The position numbers and the translations under genes were made by a program. Below, piece after piece: positions 35,027-47,580 of a DNA stretch of 64,000 nucleotides (positions are counted from its first letter, which is position 1; the number at the start of each line of letters is the position of its first letter). The notes under the pieces are model-generated. The model saw only the letters and a list, made by a program, of their open reading frames with translations. It did no database searches and had not been told where the DNA came from. Source of the DNA: Globodera rostochiensis (Eukaryota; Nematoda; Chromadorea; Rhabditida; Heteroderidae); contig JAEVLN010000004.1 in the NCBI GenBank assembly GCA_018350325.1, positions 3,596,001-3,660,000 on the forward strand, read 5' to 3'.

Positions 35027-38000
35027 ATGGGCGATTGGATGATTTATTTGATTGATTTCGTTAGATTTATCGAATTGTTTGTAATGTACAATAAATACAC
35101 TTTTAGTTGCTGAAGTCCGGCAAAAAAAATTGAATATTTTTGTTTATTTCAGAAGCTTCTCACGTCCCATTGAACCCAAATGCTCGAATTTGAGTGTTAC
35201 GTCCGTCCGTTCGACTGTCGACTGACTTCTTTATCTTCGGGATTTCCCATTTCACTAATTGGAGTTAATAAGTAAATGGCATTTTTTGAAAGCATAAATG
35301 GAACCGTAAAATGCAAAAGTACCGGAATTAAGCCTTTCTAATCGTTTTTCTCGGGACCGAGAAAGGACTCTCTCCGTCACAACGTCATTTTTCGAAGGAA
35401 TTATGAGACTGAAACCAATCCCCGGGGGCGTGGAAACAGCGCATTGTTTGTCCGAATGTGAATTAGGGTTTAACCCTCAAGGGGACGGGGGACCTCGCGT
35501 TGTTTACTTTTTGTCTTTTGACCAAATGTTTCGGCGGTGAGTGGACGGCCCCCCCCCTCGGCGCATTCCTTTGCTGCTTCTTTTCCCCTCCGGGCGGAAT
35601 TTGGGCGATGCGCGGAATTTACACGCCGCCACGTACACCGATCGGCGGTCCTCAAAATTCCTCAAGGCTTTGGTTGACCAACCGGCCGGCCTTCTGGACT
35701 TCGATCGCTGATCTGAAGAAGAAAGGCTAATTGTTCAAGCTTTATAAGAATTGGAATTAAATCAGTGAATGTGGCGGCATTTGTGACTGATGGATGGTAA
35801 GTTCCAGGCGCCGAATCAGTAGCCAAACGCGCAGTGAGAGACGGCAAAATTCCAACTTCTGCGGACGCGTTCATTTTTAAATTCCATTATAAATCATCAC
35901 TTTCTTAAATTTAATTCGATTTGATCTCGAGACCGAACCCCGAATGCCGCTATCGATACTCTCGAACATAAAGGGAATTTGTTATCCCTTTTCTAATCTC
36001 CAAAAAGTTTAAATGTTTTGTTCAGTAAAGTCGCGTCATTCCCCGCGGTGAAGCCCCCCCCCCCGTCCAAAGTGTTAACAAATGTGGGCAACGGCAACGT
36101 CTTTGGCTTTATTAGCATTTCCGATGATGGTCACATTATATTTATTTCCATTTAACCTTTCCCAATCGCTCAGGTCGACGTTATTTATATGTCTTCTGTC
36201 CATTTTGGTGGTGTGCTGTTTGGGTTTCTGTGCTGTCGATCAATTTGGGGGGGGGGGGGCGGCGGCAAGAACCGTCCTTCGCGCTATCTTTTGGCGGTCG
36301 AAGAGGAGAAAATCCCCCGCGGGGACGAAAAGTGCGCACTTTTGTCCCTCGAGGGCACTTTTTGTGCGTTTTGCGCACAAAATATAATTAGCCCTTTTGG
36401 GAGAATATAGGTTTTGTCGGTGACTTGCTCAATCTTTCGAATAATCGACTTCTTCGCTTTAAGAGAAAGCTCGTCTTCAAAAGTTGTCCGTCCACTTGCA
36501 CTTTTTCAGTTGCGTTGGCACTTGCCGCGTTCTGTTTGAGGGGTCTCTCATCAAAAATTCCGATTGAAGCATGCTTATGAAGCCGCGGTAATGAGTGACC
36601 CGACCCCTAAGGGGATGTTATGAATAAATTCATTTGTCGTGCCACCAAATTAAACAATTCCCCGAATGAATGCCGTCATATCCCACCACGGGCTCATTCC
36701 TTGTCCATATGTTTTTGGCCAAATTTGCAATTCAATTTGGCCCTTCTGCACAAGAAGCTTTCATCTTGCCCATTCATTCCATTTTCTTGCCGACACCAAC
36801 GATTCCATTAAAAGTCCTTGCAAATTATAAAATTAACTTTAAAACGCGTATTGTTTTGTCCCATTTTAATAAAATTTTAAAAATATAATCTTTAAGCTGA
36901 ATTTTCGTTGATTCGTTGACGTAATTATTCCGGTGCTTTGGTTACGCAATTTAAGGGCCTAAACGCCCCCTCCCAAAGTTCTAAAAGTCTTTTGCGTTTT
37001 TGTATTAAACAAAATTTAGCGTGAAAATTTGGGATTTATTTGTCAGAGGAAAAATGTTTGAGAAAGTACAAAAGTAAAAGAAATTTTAATTTGTTTCGGG
37101 AAAATGTCCCAATTTTTAACCCGAAAATTAAATGTCCAGCACAAATTTGTGGGAAAATTCCTTAATTAAAAAAGCAAACGACGCCGAAATCCGCGCTAAA
37201 AATGGTTTCTTTGCGTAATTAAATTTAATAAATATTGTCAAAAAAGTTCAAAAATCCAAAACCCCTCGGGGGAAGAGGCGGGCGGCGGATACCCCCGACA
37301 CAAAGGTGTAAAAATGGCTCTATTCCCCTCAACTTCCCATTGCTTTCCCCCACGTCGCAAGGCAAAAATATTCCAGACAGACGGCAGGCAACAAACATAA
37401 ATATTTTCGTGCCGAAACGGTCGTGGCAAAAAGCCGGCACATTTCCACGCTTTGCTGGGGCCTTTGGCACCTTATTGGGAAAGGCATTGGTTGGTACTGT
37501 TTATGCTTTTGGTGCCAATGGCAAAGCATTAATACGAATTGGATTTATTGTTTAGAATTGCACGACGATGTTCAGAACCACAAACGCCAAGTGCAGAAAT
37601 CTGATCAACCACAGATCATCCAGTTTATGCCCCCACCTCTTTTTTGTCGTTTGGGGGGGGGGCCAAAGCGCCCGGAGGCATTCCCGCGGTCAGCAAAAGT
37701 CCGCTTTTCCCAACGTTTGCCCAGTCGCCCACCCCCCAATCCCGCCTTCCGTTGAGAAGCGCGGACCGCGGACAGAACACGCGAAGGCCCTCTCATTTCA
37801 TATTCACTCAGTGCGTCGGGTGGGGTGAGGGCCGACGACGGAAAGTCCCCCCCCCTCCCCCCGAGGGGCTGTGCCAACAATTTAAAATTTATTTATCTTT
37901 TATGGAGCCAAAAGTTTGACCCCTGCCCCCCTCCCGCTCCCCCCTGACCCCCCCCCCCCCTGCCCCCCCTCCCGCTCCCCCCTGACCCCCCCCCCCTGCC

Positions 38001-38939
38001 CCCCTCCCGCTCCCCCCTGGACCCCTCTGCCCCCCTCCCGCTCCCCCCTGACCCCCTCTGCCCCCCTCCCGCTCCCCCCTGACCCCTCTGCCCCCCTCCC
38101 GCTCCCCCCTGACCCCTCTGCCCCCCTCCCGCTCCCCCCTGACCCCTCTGCCCCCCTCCCGCTCCCCCCTGACCCCCTCTGCCCCCCTCCCGCTCCCCCC
38201 TACCCCCTCTGCCCCCCTCCCGCTCCCCCCTGACCCCCTCTGCCCCCCTCCCGCTCCCCCCTAACCCCCCCCCCTGCCCCCCTCCCGCTCCCCCCCCTAA
38301 CCCCCCCCCCCCTGCCCCCTCCCGCTCCCCCCCTAACCCCCCCCCCCCTGCCCCACTCCCGCTCCCCCCTGACCCCCCCCCTGCCCCCCTCCCGCTCCCC
38401 CCCCCTGCCCCCCCATTCCGTTCCCTCCCCCCCCCGCTCCTCCCCCTCCCTCCCTCTCTCCGCCTTCGCCCGTCGGACGATGCAATGTTTCCGGTCCATT
38501 TTTCCATTAGTTTAGAGGGGTAAACCGCAAAAATTGTGTGGCGCCGTGTGCTCCGTCCGTCCGCCCCGTCCGATCATTTGTTTCTTTCGCTCAGAAGAAA
38601 CTCCCCCCCCCATTAACTTTACAAATTCTTCGGTTTGCGCCCGACAAATGTTCAGGCGCCGGAAATCGAGCTGCACACGTCGGACGGATGCAATTGAAAT
38701 GCTTTTTCATTTCAAAATGAAGAATTTTATGTCGTAAATTGTTTTTGCAAAAGTGCTTCCATTTTTTATTCTCAAAAGGTTTTAGTTGGACACTGACAAA
38801 TTTGTAAAATTCCTCCACTAACTCCTCCATCTGTTGGCATTTCATGGCCAACATTCTACCGTCCGTGTTACCGCCCCGTTGCGACTCGTTTCCACTTCGG
38901 CGGATAGTGTCGCATCAATGTTCTTCTACAGGAACTGCC
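35027..38939. other. 3.9-kb gene-poor region with a C-rich minisatellite
   Basis: No gene supported. Contains short C-run/G-run palindromes (35421, 36315, 36348, 37261), a G-run at 36247 and the C-rich array below. A hydrophobic frame near 36082-36250 lacks splice and domain support. Confidence 0.5.
37916..38460. repeat. C-rich minisatellite, unit about 30 bp
   Basis: Roughly 18 units containing ctgacccctctg and ctcccgctcccccc, variable C-run lengths. All C on the plus strand. Confidence 0.9.
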
Positions 38940-40525
38940 ATGGCCTCATCCCTACCACATATGACACCGCCAAACAGCCCTAACGGCGGACGGAATGTAT
39001 CTTCTTCGTCGTTCGGCAACAGCAGAAGGTCTTCGGCAAAAAGCGGCTGCCGGCTGTGCCGTTCTCGTCCTCCGTTGGCCGCCGTACTGCTCGCACTTGT
39101 GCTACCATCGCTATTAATGCTGCTACTTGGCTCCATCGATAGTACGGCGGCCATGCCAAATGAATGGGAGGAGCAACGAATGTGCGGACGGTTGCTGATC
39201 CAAGCGTTGAAAATGGTGTGCAACCACCAGTACGCACAGCCGAACAGAGGTGGGAGGGGGGGGGGGGGGGGCACGGGGCTCCATTCCCGGCTTTTCGAAT
39301 TGGAGTGCGTGGTCGAGGCCCGTCCCCGGCAACCAAATATTTACATATACATGAAACATCAATTAGTTTTTATTCCATTTTTTTGGATGCATTCAATTGC
39401 CTCCCCGAAGTCTAAGCCATTAGGCTTAATCTCCTCATTAGCTTTTCCCATTAGCAATTGATTAATCCCTAACATTCTCAAAGGTATTCAATTAGAACGC
39501 AGAAGGGGATCTTTGCTCTCCACTGCGTTTATGCTCTTTTTCATGGCTGAGGCTTTTTGTTGTCTCAAACAATTCGTGGAAAATTGCGTTACCAGTGCCA
39601 AAACATTCGCATTTTTGGCATTTAATTTTTACAATTAACTTTTTAAATTCAAATTAGTGCAAAGCATTGCCTTTGTCCAACGAAACTTTGCCAGATCTTC
39701 GAGATGGAAATGACCCCGTGGGTGGTTAGTGCTTTTTACGTTCATCCGTCCTTGGCACTTTTGGGCCATTTTTAGACAATTTGTGCCAACAACAACAGAT
39801 GGAAAACCTCCAGGCTCATAAGAGCCCAAAACCAATGTTTTTCACGTGTTGTTTTTACGATTTGCTCATTTTTAATCCCATGTTTGTCCCCGGGGCGAAA
39901 TGACATAAATATTCCATCAGCGCAAAATGTTGTGCTGTTTCCCACCATATGGCAAAATGTGCCCAGGAAATTGGCTTTGTCTACTGACCATTTGACTAAT
40001 TATGGCTCTAAAAAGCGCCAAAGAAAATGGAATTTTTGGGTGGGCGTAATGGAAAAGAAAATGGACGAGAAAAATGAGGGAAAATGGGGGGGGGGGGAAA
40101 ATGGGGAGGGGGGGAGGGGGGGGGGCAAATTGTCAGTTGTTGTAAAGGTAGAGAGAGGGGTGCTTTATGACTTTAAATTACACCTTTTCCCGGCAATTCG
40201 AACCTTTCACTTAAAATTTGCAGACAATTTCTACGAGACTACGGGCGTTGTGCTGCGCGTCCGTCGCTCGCCCGTCCCGCGCTCCTACGTGGTGAAGCGT
40301 CAGCGACAGCTTTTGGACGACGGCACGGCATCGGCGGTGGCGTCGCCCGGAGCGATAGGCCGGAGCAGACGCGGCATTATCTGGGAGTGCTGCACTAACA
40401 AATGCTCGCTGAATTACATCCGTAACAATTATTGCGCCGCACCGCCGACCCAGGGGGAACAAATGGAGGACGGTGCCGCCGCCGCGTTTCAGCTGGAGGA
40501 GGACGCGCGAAGGCGGCGGAAATGA
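38940..40525 (+). CDS. Insulin-like peptide precursor
   Basis: Secreted insulin-family ligand, presumably for a DAF-2-type receptor. Two exons (38940-39249, 40224-40525) total 612 nt, 203 aa. A 45-residue hydrophilic N-terminus precedes a signal/anchor core PLAAVLLALVLPSLLMLLLG. B chain: RMCGRLLIQALKMVC. A connecting peptide with basic sites (RRSP, VVKRQRQ) ends at RSRR, directly before the A chain GIIWECCTNKCSLNYI and a terminal RNNYC. A 28-residue acidic and then Arg-rich extension follows. The A chain has nine residues between its last two cysteines, where insulins and IGFs have eight. The start was chosen at 38940 after a ttctacag acceptor; an in-frame ATG at 38844 exists. The intron begins with a long G-run. 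Confidence 0.9.
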
Positions 40526-41469
40526 GACGTGAAAAGGTGGGGAGTGTTGGGCAAAACCGAGTTTGGCACTTTTGGGGTGGTGCCGGAATATCCGATTTGG
40601 CTGCTTTAGGCGTTCTTAAGCTGAATAAGCCCTTTTCATAGCAAGTTTAATTCTGCAGTTAGCGCATTCATCTCACCGCGATCTCACCCAACTTCCGCCC
40701 CCTCCCAAACGCCAACTTCCGCCGCCGTTAAACGCCGATTGATCGGTCGTCTCCGTGCCGTCTTTCTATGCCAACAATTACAGCAAAAACAACGCCAAAC
40801 GGAGGCGGACGCATCCGATCAAAGCCCCCCCCCCCATCACAATCAGTGCATATCCAAAAAGATGATGGCCCAATCATCGTGAATGTGTTGTTCCGGATCA
40901 CAAAAAACAATTTTCGTTTTCGAGTGTAATAAAACAAAGCCGCGACAACAGTCCGACCGACCCATCCCCAAAATCATTTCGTTGTTTGTTTTTGTTTTCC
41001 GGTGACACCCCCCGCCCCCCCCCTAACCCACGACTGACTTTTGTGTAATTAATTATTACTCATTCGATTCGTTCAACTCATACCGAAGCCCACGCATGAT
41101 TTTAGCGCGACTGCGCGCATAAATCTCCATAACAATTCTGCCTACAATTTTCGAGTGGGAAAATGCTTTCGCAGACGGATGGGAGACAAAACCCCCCAGG
41201 GGAGGAATAATTGAGAGAGCCAACCCGAAGGCAAATCATTGCGTGAGAAGCGTCAAACGTTTCACACCCAATGCATTTAAACACATCGACGACGACAGCT
41301 CCTCGTCTTTCCCCACGTTAATTCAAATAAATCGGAACAAATACCAAAAAACTTCGCGCCGCCGTCACACGAAAAACAATTTGTTTTATCGCGCGAAAAT
41401 GGCAATCGTTTTCGCATTTTATTCAAACAAAATTAATTATTTTCGGCGCACCATCAAACAAAAATGATA
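40526..41469. other. Convergent intergenic, insulin-like and AGK genes
   Basis: No gene seen. C-runs at 40826 and 41010; palindrome at about 41192. Confidence 0.5.
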
Positions 41470-43876
41470 TTATTGAGGCGGAGAAAAGGGAAGTGCCGGC
41501 TCCGCTTGCAATTTTGACACGTAAAAGTGCAGCGGAGGCGCCGATTGGCCATTGCTCATCACTTTGGTCGTCTCCATTGTGATTTGCTTGCTGCTGTACT
41601 GCTCGAAGTCGCCCCAGTCGCCGGCCAATGATAGTTTTTGGATAAACTCCTGAAAAGGGCATGTGAATCAGAAGAGTTATGGTTCAAAAGGTAATAAAAT
41701 GTAAAGAAAAAAATACGGGAATGTGCGTGAAACGGAGTCCGATTCGGTCCGCCTCAATGTCCAGCCCGTAAAACTTGTCGTCATCAGTGTTCACCTCCTG
41801 CTGCTGTTGATCGGTTTCGCTTGACCCCTCCTTTACATTTAGGGAAGGGATCAAATTGATTGAAATTGGTCCAATCACTGGAAGCCTTGACCTTTTGGCT
41901 TTGTTCGGGAAAAAGGGGAAACAAATAAAAGAAATCGTTTGTACGTCCCCGACCCACCGCAAAATTCCATCCAAAACGCATTGCTCCCCACCGTCCAAGG
42001 CCTTCCCGTCCGCCAACTTGCAGTCTCAGCTTATTGCCATTCTGTAAATTAAAAATCCTTTAAAATACAAAAAGCCTAAATTCCGAAAGAAAATCAAATT
42101 TCGGACTTTTGTCTGCGCGACGTTCACCCGAACATCGGCGCCGCTGGCGCTGGCCTCGTGCGTTTGGCCACACTTTGGATTCTCTACCATCGTGAAATCC
42201 GCTGATGTTTTGCCTGAAAATACTTTACTATAAATTAGGAAGCACGGGGCCGAGACTTTTGAGAAAACCGGGACTAATTTGTAAGAGACAAGAATAACGA
42301 TTTTCACAATTTTCAAAGATTTGCGAAAATCTGGGACTATTTATAACAGAGCATGAGAAAAACCCGAGACCAACATTCAGTCCTGAGGTGGAGACTTCAG
42401 TACTGATCCCGGTTCCGTCTACCCTTATTTATAAATATATCAAATTTGACACTTTTTGTGTCATCTGCGTAAGATGGCCACAACAGACGAGCCAATAATG
42501 ACCAAAAAGTGGCGGAGTTATTGCGTTTGGTGGGCACAATACAGCGATTACAGCCGGGGCAAAATTCCTCATAAACAATTTGAAGTTCCAAAGGGGTCGG
42601 CCTCCTCTGAAAGTTCTTAAAATAAAACGAATTCAAATTTAATTTTTAAACCTTCAAAAATTCCCAAAAGTACACAAAACGATGGCGCAAAGGCCCCCAC
42701 CACCAAAGTTTTGGCGCCCTCTGCTCGCAATGCTCAAACCATCCCGCGTTGAGGTCGGAAAGCAGCCAAAATGTGACGGGAGTGTTGGCGTCGGCCGTTT
42801 GGTGCTCAGATGATTCATTTTCCTGAAATTTGATGCATTTCATATGAAAAAACAAAAATTTGTAAAATAAAATTATTCAAAAAACCGTTTCTTTAGTTAT
42901 TGTGCATTTGACCGGGAAAACGCGCCGATTTTCCCCCTCAATCAGGGCCATTGCACTTTCACAGAAAAGTCTCACTGAATTTTCGCCCTTCGCATCGGTC
43001 AATCCTTAAATAGGAAATAATAAACTTTAAATTACCAATACTTTTTTACCTTCATTTTGATTTGCTGATCGAAAAATTCTCCGAAACGCTTTGTTGTTTA
43101 GACCACCGGGGAACAACCCGACGGGCAATGGCGCGTCATTTTGGCACAAACCGGTAAGTGCCCGGCTCAAAGTGCCGTCACCGCCAACCAAATAAACACA
43201 GTCAGCCTCGGCAGTGTCCAAAACGCGGCACAGAGATTCCATCTCAGCAGCAGATGAGACCTGAAATTGTTAAATTAAATTAATGAAAAAATGACTAAAG
43301 TTCAAACTTTTCAAAAAACTGTGCCCGTAAAAACCATAGGGGGGACCCTTTTGTTTTGCAGAATCGACTTTTTTGGCTTTGCCTCCCATCCGAAAAATTT
43401 TTTTCTGGCTACGGCCCTGGTTCCTTCTATAATCAAAGGGTTTTTTCGAAAAATCGAAGCAAAGTAGAAGCCTAACAATAAGATTAATAATATTTCACTT
43501 TTGCTTTGCATGATTAGATTTAACCGGACCTCCACAATATTCACTTCAAGGCCGGCCAAATTCAGCAGCGGCAGCGCATTGCGTTTGAACCGATCGGCCG
43601 CCCGTCGTCCGCCCGCCTCGCGATTGATTAAAACGGTGACCCGCCGAAGTCTTTGGATTGGTTCGATTGTCGCCAGTCCGTACTGGAGAGCTTTGTTCGC
43701 GTAAAAGCGTCGAGTTTGGTCATCCCTGCAAAAATATAATAAAAAACGTCGCCCCAAGTAATAAATGGCCTCAAACGTGCGTTCACTGCATTGGCACCAT
43801 AAGCAGCGACAGTTATCGCAAAAGCGCTCTTCTTTTTGTGTGTCCACAGTGTTTTTGCGACGCGAAAAACGACCAT
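41470..43876 (-). CDS. AGK: Acylglycerol kinase (AGK, mitochondrial)
   Basis: Phosphorylates mono- and diacylglycerol to LPA/PA at the mitochondrial inner membrane; in animals also part of the TIM22 import machinery. It starts MVVFRVAKTLWTHKKKSAFA, close to the family N-terminus. Then come RRVTVLINREAGGRRAADRF, NALPLLNLAGLEVNIVE, VYLVGGDGTLSRALTG (the GGDGT kinase motif, about 43180), LPVGLFPGG, ENRRVFPVKC, GWFEHCEQRAPKLWWWGPLR, a C-x2-C-type FCPGCNRC and a C-terminal block EFIQKLSLAGDWGDFEQY ending FSPPQ. The first intron must be GC-AG (AG|gccatt). An intron at 42.2-42.4 kb carries a degenerate MITE. It is divergent from PLRG1. Confidence 0.9.
42237..42425. mobile_element. Degenerate copy of the 6.1-kb MITE family
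   Basis: Left part reads cggggccgagacttttgaga then aaaccgggac; right part cttcagtactgatcccggtt then ccgtctaccct. Both are diverged versions of the ends of the 6056-6204 element. Lies in an AGK intron with imperfect ttataaat-like flanks. Confidence 0.7.
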
Positions 43877-44277
43877 AGGAGCCAAAGAAAATTCTTCTGA
43901 AGAAAATAAATTAATTACTTTAATTTGGGACAAGAAAGGGCACAGCAAAACATGGCAAAATGGTCAACTCCAACGACAAAACGCCAAAATTTACACTTTT
44001 TAAAAACGCTCAAGCTTCAAATCCCCAACAGTGCACTATTTCACCGTTATCTCCTTTTGGCCTTCTCTATCACATTTTTTGGTATTGATCATCACGAAAT
44101 TCGCAACGTTTATGTTTGCGACGTTAGATTAGCTTTAAACCTTCATCTCCCCTAGAAAAGATATAATAACCCAAAACGTAATAAAATGCAAAAATGAATC
44201 GCTGTGCTGCCGAATCACCTTTTGGCAAACGACTGAATTGGATTCGTTTAGGCGCAATTATATTTTTCTAAAACAAA
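43877..44277. promoter_or_regulatory. Bidirectional promoter between AGK and PLRG1
   Basis: 401 bp separate the two divergent start codons. No exon in between. A shared promoter is inferred from orientation and spacing only. Confidence 0.5.
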
Positions 44278-47041
44278 ATGGCAACAAGATCATCGGAGCA
44301 AAATCGAACAGGCGCAGACGAGGTCGGATCAACTTCTACTGATCAGCAACCGCTAACTGCAAAGGATAAGGCTTTGCATAACTACGTGTTCCGATCCATG
44401 AAGCGGGCCCACGACATGTTTCTGCATGACTATGAGAAATTTCCGGAAAATGACGAGAAAGCGTTAGTATTTGTCTTAATTATGGAAATTCAAGTTTGTA
44501 AATGGAGTAGTTCTTCAGTTCGGTTTTCTTAATCTAGCAAAAACATTTTGAAGTTATATCCCAAAACTGACTTCAAACTTAACCCATTCAGACAACCCAA
44601 AAGGCATTCGGAAGCTCTCGTAGAGTTTAAGCTATCATTAAGCTAAAACTTAGCGTTTAAAATTTAATTTTTTTCCCGTCGGGACCCAAATTCCGCACCA
44701 TTGCCGAAAATTTTATGCTATTTCAGAGAACGAATTTGGCGTAATACGAAAGTCCGCAGCGATTTTCGACACGTAATGAACGCGGTGGAGGAGGCGAAGA
44801 AGCGCAAAGCTGCGGAGGTGCTCCGTCTGCCGAAAAGCAATCGCGAGGCGGTTGTCGCAGTCGTAAGCAACGAAAGTGAGAATGTTTGTGCCAGGGATTT
44901 TAAATTACAAAAAAAAATTCTACGATTCCTTTCGACACTTTGGAGACTTAAAATTACCTTAAACTTTTGAATATCAAATAGAATTCTGTCAAGATATAGA
45001 TTTAGTATCTTCCTTCTTTTCTCAGTTTTTTTAAACTTTGAATTTAAAACTGAAAAAATCGTCCCCTAAGATGCTCCGTTGGCTATCACCGCGGGTGATG
45101 GTGCCGACTCAACAGACAAAAGAATGGTTGCCACCGCCCCGTCAAAGCCGCAGCAGGACAACGGCAATTTACGGGCGTTGCTCCCCTCTCGTGCCAATTT
45201 GATCACCAAGCCCAAATGGCACGCGCCGTGGAAGCTTTACAGGTTATTTAATTTTTTTGTTTTAAATGTATTTTGATTTAGAGTGATCTCCGGGCACACC
45301 GGATGGGTGAGGGCGGTGGACGTGGAGCCGAACAATGAGTGGTTCGCCTCCGGAGGTGCCGATCGAATTATTAAGGTCCGTTTTACCGTAGGTGAATTTT
45401 TTAAAAGGCAATTTTTAGATTTGGGACTTGGCAAGTGGACATTTGAAGTTGTCGTTGACCGGACACATCAGTGCTGTTAGGGCGGTGAAAGTGGTAAAAC
45501 ATTTTTAGTCCTGAAACAACCGCAATTTGCAATCAATTTGACATTTTGGAATTTAATCTAAGCTTTAATTTTTAGTCACCACGCCATCCATATCTGTTCA
45601 GTGCCGGCGAGGACAAACAGGTCGAAGAGACGGTGTGGGCAACCTGGATATTGGAATTTTTTATAGGTGAAATGTTGGGATTTGGAGTACAACAAAGTGG
45701 TGCGCCACTACCATGGGCATCTGAGCGCTGTGCAGGACTTGGCACTCCATCCGACGCTGGACATTCTGGTCACTTGTGCGCGAGACTCGACGGCACGGGT
45801 AAACAGCGTGAAATTTGATTTTATATGGAAAAAAACTTCCTAGGTGTGCCAGGCACTTTGAAATTCAAATGTTTTAATTTTCATATTTCTCTACAAAATT
45901 GATCTCAATTCTAAAGCGCTTTTTTAAATTGAAACGAAACAATACACTAGACTAAAAGCAAAACAAAAATTTCTACATGACCCTGAAAATTAATTGATCG
46001 CGGAAATTTTTCTGAATTTCCATTTTATCATTTTAAACGGATTTCCGTTGTTTTTAGGTGTGGGACATGCGAACGAAAGCCCAGATTTTCTGTTTGTCCG
46101 GTCACTCGGACACCGTGGCGTCGGTTGTGTGCCAAAGTGGGAATCCGCAGGTGGTCACAGGCAGCCACGACTCCACCGTCCGTCTGTGGGACTTGGCCAC
46201 TGGACGCAGCATGTGCACGTTGACCAACCACAAAGTAAGGCATATCAAAAAAAAATTTTTGGTTTTTTTTTATAAAATAGTCCAAATTTCGCCTTTTTTC
46301 TGCTAGAAAAGTGTTCGTTCATTGGCCCTTCATCCCATGCTGAACATGTTCGCCTCCGGCTCCACCGACAACATCAAACTTTGGAAGTTTCCGAACGGCG
46401 ATTTCGTACAGAATTTGAGCGGACACAATACAATGATCAATTCGTTAGCTATCAATGAGGATGGCGTGCTTATTTCAGGAGGTTTTTTTTTCTTATATTT
46501 TAACGCCAATATTATTGTAATTTCCTTTGTTAATGCAACTTGTAACAAACACCCTTAACCCCAAAGAAATAACGGAAATATGAAAATGTTGGGTCATTTA
46601 GGCGACGTTGGCACGATGAACTTTTGGGACTTCAAATCCGGCTTTTGCTTTCAAAAGGAACACCCGCCGCCCCAACCCGGCTCCATCGACTCTGAGCGTG
46701 GCATTTTTGCGCTTACTTTTGACAAGTCCGGCACGCGGCTGATCACAGCGGAGGCGGACAAATCCATTAAAATGTGGAAGGAGGACGTGGAGGCAGTAAG
46801 AAATCCATCCAATTTCAAAAGTTTTATTAACAATTGACGGGGTGGAAATTGGGAGTTTGGTTGTAAAGCCGGTATAACTTTTGGTAAACAACCAAAACTT
46901 AAAACTTTGTCTTAATTTTTGATCGTGAATGTATTTCTACTATATATTATTAATCAAAATAGAACAATCCCTCCTTTTTAGACAGAAGAGTCCCATCCGC
47001 TGTTGTGGCGTCCCGAAATACTCAAGAAGCAGCGATTTTGA
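44278..47041 (+). CDS. plrg-1: Pleiotropic regulator 1 (PLRG1/Prp46), spliceosomal WD40 protein
   Basis: Component of the Prp19/CDC5L complex of the spliceosome, nuclear. The N-terminus includes [20 protein letters not shown] and, before the propeller, [12 protein letters not shown]. Seven WD repeats follow: [118 protein letters not shown] and [20 protein letters not shown], then [20 protein letters not shown]. The end [19 protein letters not shown] matches the human C-terminus closely. Introns are short and many. The exons between 44462 and 45060 (linker) are uncertain. Confidence 0.93.
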
Positions 47042-47284
47042 TTGCTTTGCTAAGTTTTCATTTTCTTTTTTCATCGTTACCATTTATATATTTATGTACT
47101 TTCCAATTAAACAAAAAGTCGATCAAATAAATAAGCGAAAAAAAAGAAAAAAAGGACACAATCCAATTGGTGTGCGGGGGGGGGGGGTGGGAGAGAGGGA
47201 AGACCCGGCTTTTTGTTCAGAGCTTTAATTTGCTTCTCGTTTTGCGATGGTCTGCGACTGCTCGAGAATATTTGATGGACGACA

Positions 47285-47580
47285 TCAGTCGGACATCTCT
47301 CCACTCGTTTGTGCAGCTTCGGCGGCCGGCATGCTTCGTGCCATCGTTCCCGGCAAAATGGCGACCAGCGGAAGCAGTAAAAGTAGTAGGGCATTCTTCA
47401 TCTGAAAACGCAGATCTTTTGAAGAAGTCATAAATTTGTCAACCTTTGGCTGCAGAATAGAAGCCAAAGCGCCCAAGGTGCTGAACAGCAGAAAAACGCA
47501 TTCGAATATAGAGGCGAACGTTCCCAACATGACCGACTGGACGGGACTGAGGTGCTGACAGATCGCGCACTGAATGGGAC
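47285..47580 (-). CDS. Candidate small hydrophobic protein, 3' exons
   Basis: Two open blocks separated by a phase-0 intron-like stretch (gttgac...ttttcag). The upstream block reads PIPCPIQCAICQHLSPVQSV then MLGTFASIFECVFLLFST (a helix). The downstream block starts MKNALLLLLLPLVAILPGTM and ends GEMSD. The second block alone could be a 38-aa secreted peptide precursor with its ATG right after ttttcag. No family recognised and the 5' end was not found. Confidence 0.3.

Noticed and set aside
36082..36387. Hydrophobic plus-strand frame
   Set aside because: No splice context, no family resemblance, ends in homopolymer sequence.
37893..38507. 204-aa Gly-rich minus-strand frame
   Set aside because: Translation of the C-rich minisatellite only.
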